Part shown: one piece after another, positions 20,735 through 21,785 of the stretch
How positions within the stretch are numbered: position 1 is the stretch's first letter
Layout of the letters: every line of letters starts with the position of its first letter
Origin: UBA2336 sp964538575
Lineage (GTDB): Bacteria; Bacteroidota; Bacteroidia; Cytophagales; Cyclobacteriaceae
DNA: 21,785 nucleotides
Direction: 5' to 3'
Assembly (NCBI GenBank): GCA_964538575.1
Contig: CAZIGG010000046.1
Location: forward strand, 1 to 21,785
The notes under the pieces: generated by a model
Seen by the model: only the letters and a program-made list of their open reading frames with translations
What the model was told of the DNA's origin: nothing
The model's database searches: none
Position numbers and translations under genes: made by a program

Positions 20735-21613
20735 TTACTCCTCAGAAACAATCTTGGTTCTGATGGCATTGACTTTTTCGCTCAGTTCCTTCATTACGGC
20801 ATCGTTCATAAGTTCGACAGCCTGGTTATTGGCGATTTTCTGTTCTACATCTAAATTTTTATAGAGGGCTATTAATTCTTCAAATGCATTCGTGTAGTAG
20901 GGATAGTTCGGATTCTGGTCGGGGTCCAATGGATCACTGAACGTTTTAAGGAAATTATAAATGATAACTACATTGGCCCGTTGACTTAATACCATTTTGT
21001 ACAGCGGAATAAGAATAATGGTGCGGGCGTCATCGGGCAGCATATCTTTTGGGTACGATTCAATTACCCCCAATGTCAGGTGCAGGTTTTCGATCTGGTA
21101 AGCAGACATGGCAACGCCTGCCAGCCTTTCACGCTCGGTGCCCTCAAAATCGCGGGTTGATTTGAGCAACAGCTCGTTTACAACAACTTTAACAGAATCA
21201 TTTTGTTCAAGATTTTCGGCATAACGCTTCATCAGGAACTCCAATACCGCCCGATCACCTCCCAGGGTCTTGCTTAGCTCATGTGCGGCTGTAAAGTATT
21301 CTTTCGAAATCGGGCGCTGAGCATACGCAATGCTATAATTGAGATCGGACAGGTAAATACCCAGGTTGGCAGCTGCCTTTACCTCATTGCTGACGTAGAC
21401 TTCATATTTTTTCGGATCATTCATCAAGCCCGGGTTAAATTCAGCCGCAGTTGCCTGAAGTTGTGCGGCAACTTCACCAGGCTCCAGTAACGCATTGAAA
21501 AAAGCCTTTCGCTCGCTGGCGAATGCCTCCTCTACGGGCACCGTATTTTCTTTAGCCTTTTGGCAGGACAGCGTGAGGGATACTAAGATTGCAAAGAATA
21601 CTATTTTTCTCAT
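20735..21613 (-). CDS. Helical lipoprotein of unknown function
   Basis: A 292-residue lipoprotein. The ATG at 21613 begins a lipoprotein signal sequence (MRKIVFFAILVSLTLSCQKAKEN) with the lipobox LTLSC at C17; the upstream TTG at 21640 is not needed. The mature protein is mostly helical and acidic. It contains AAANLGIYLSDLNYSIAYAQRPISKEYF, SKTLGGDRAVLEFLMKRYAENLEQND, LHLTLGVIESYP, and a C-terminal helix ending KVNAIRTKIVSEE. I do not recognise a named domain. Similar lipoproteins occur in Cytophagales as hypothetical proteins. It probably sits at the periplasmic face of the inner or outer membrane. It is followed by a stem-loop at 20687-20723 and preceded by a palindrome at 21683-21701. Confidence 0.8.
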   Translation of the reverse strand: MRKIVFFAILVSLTLSCQKAKENTVPVEEAFASERKAFFNALLEPGEVAAQLQATAAEFNPGLMNDPKKYEVYVSNEVKAAANLGIYLSDLNYSIAYAQRPISKEYFTAAHELSKTLGGDRAVLEFLMKRYAENLEQNDSVKVVVNELLLKSTRDFEGTERERLAGVAMSAYQIENLHLTLGVIESYPKDMLPDDARTIILIPLYKMVLSQRANVVIIYNFLKTFSDPLDPDQNPNYPYYTNAFEELIALYKNLDVEQKIANNQAVELMNDAVMKELSEKVNAIRTKIVSEE

Positions 21614-21682
21614 GGACGTAATAATTAGGTTTGTTCGCAAAGGATTTATTTTATGGACACTTTCAGTATGTCAAGTTAGCGT

Positions 21683-21701
21683 TTTGAAAACACTTTTCAA
21701 A
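21683..21701. promoter_or_regulatory. Palindrome upstream of the helical lipoprotein gene
   Basis: TTTGAAAACACTTTTCAAA has perfect 8-base arms around CAC. It lies about 70 bases before the ATG at 21613. The arrangement suggests an operator or upstream activating site. No clean TAnnTTTG box was found between it and the ATG. Confidence 0.45.
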
Positions 21702-21760
21702 TTACAGGTATTCTGATGAAATCAGGAAAATATTAGAACTCATCTCAAAAATAGTCTGGT

Positions 21761-21785
21761 CATTCCGATCCCGCCAAAGCGGGAG
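21761..21785. repeat. Start of a probable dispersed intergenic repeat, cut by the window edge
   Basis: CATTCCGA is followed by a TCCCGC-CAAA-GCGGGA hairpin (21769-21784) at the end of the window. As far as I recall, CATTCCGA...GAGGAATCT-type elements with a hairpin in the middle are scattered between genes in Bacteroidota. The right half is outside the window, so the extent is unknown. Confidence 0.5.

Noticed and set aside
21614..21640. TTG-initiated extension of the helical lipoprotein gene
   Set aside because: The ATG at 21613 gives a proper lipoprotein signal; the extension would put nine residues ahead of it.
21640..21680. TTGACA-N15-TAAAAT sigma-70-like promoter on minus upstream of the lipoprotein
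   Set aside because: The spacer is too short, and primary promoters in this phylum use TTTG/TAnnTTTG, so I do not call it.
1..21785. CRISPR array, tRNA/rRNA genes, insertion sequence or prophage
   Set aside because: No regularly spaced repeats, no cloverleaf-like sequence and no transposase or phage protein motifs were seen in either strand.

Overview
The window reads as a chromosomal segment of a Bacteroidota bacterium, most likely from the Cytophagales or a neighbouring order. The reasons are an archaeal/eukaryotic-type prolyl-tRNA synthetase ending in tyrosine, a FloA flotillin with its NfeD partner, DUF6588 and DUF4136 exported proteins, a lack of clear Shine-Dalgarno sequences, and several matches to the Bacteroidota promoter box TAnnTTTG. 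This placement is an inference from gene content and motifs, not from a database search. No tRNA, rRNA, CRISPR array, insertion sequence or prophage was seen, and no stretch above 300 bases lacks a gene.

Layout. 1-500: 5' part of a secreted Tyr/Asn-rich protein (minus), cut by the window edge. 670-3652: proS, an NfeD-type membrane protein and floA (plus), closed by a palindromic repeat and a bidirectional terminator shared with a DEDDy 3'-5' exonuclease (minus). 4490-7288: a CAT-type amino acid permease converging with a saccharopine-dehydrogenase-like enzyme, stop codon against stop codon. 7400-10845: a tight plus-strand array of a DUF4442 hotdog protein, a Phd/YefM-like antitoxin, a PIN-domain toxin, an Mpo1-like (DUF962) membrane protein, a FemAB/GNAT-like protein and a family 2 glycosyltransferase. 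10846-11751: rsgA (minus). 11969-14793: two Stealth-family sugar-phosphate transferases around a second family 2 glycosyltransferase. 14993-18127: a DUF6588 exported protein, a DUF4136 lipoprotein (minus) and an Omp85-type beta-barrel. 18139-21613, all minus: an AI-2E/PerM-family membrane protein, a DUF1704 putative metalloprotease related to eukaryotic tubulin-tyrosine carboxypeptidases, and a helical lipoprotein. The window ends in what looks like a dispersed intergenic repeat.

How the parts fit. The 9-15 kb stretch looks like a small cell-surface glycan locus: two glycosyltransferases, two Stealth phosphotransferases and a FemAB-like transferase, interrupted by the housekeeping ribosome-assembly GTPase gene rsgA. 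Its polymer is unknown. The most clearly readable regulatory structure is at 7902-7942: a 23-bp near-perfect palindrome covers the -33 box and most of the spacer of a Bacteroidota promoter, overlaps the stop codon of the upstream gene, and lies so close to the antitoxin ATG that the transcript would be leaderless or nearly so. That is a compact autoregulated toxin-antitoxin control region. Three convergent gene pairs end 0, 0 and 3 bases apart, leaving no room for an intergenic terminator.
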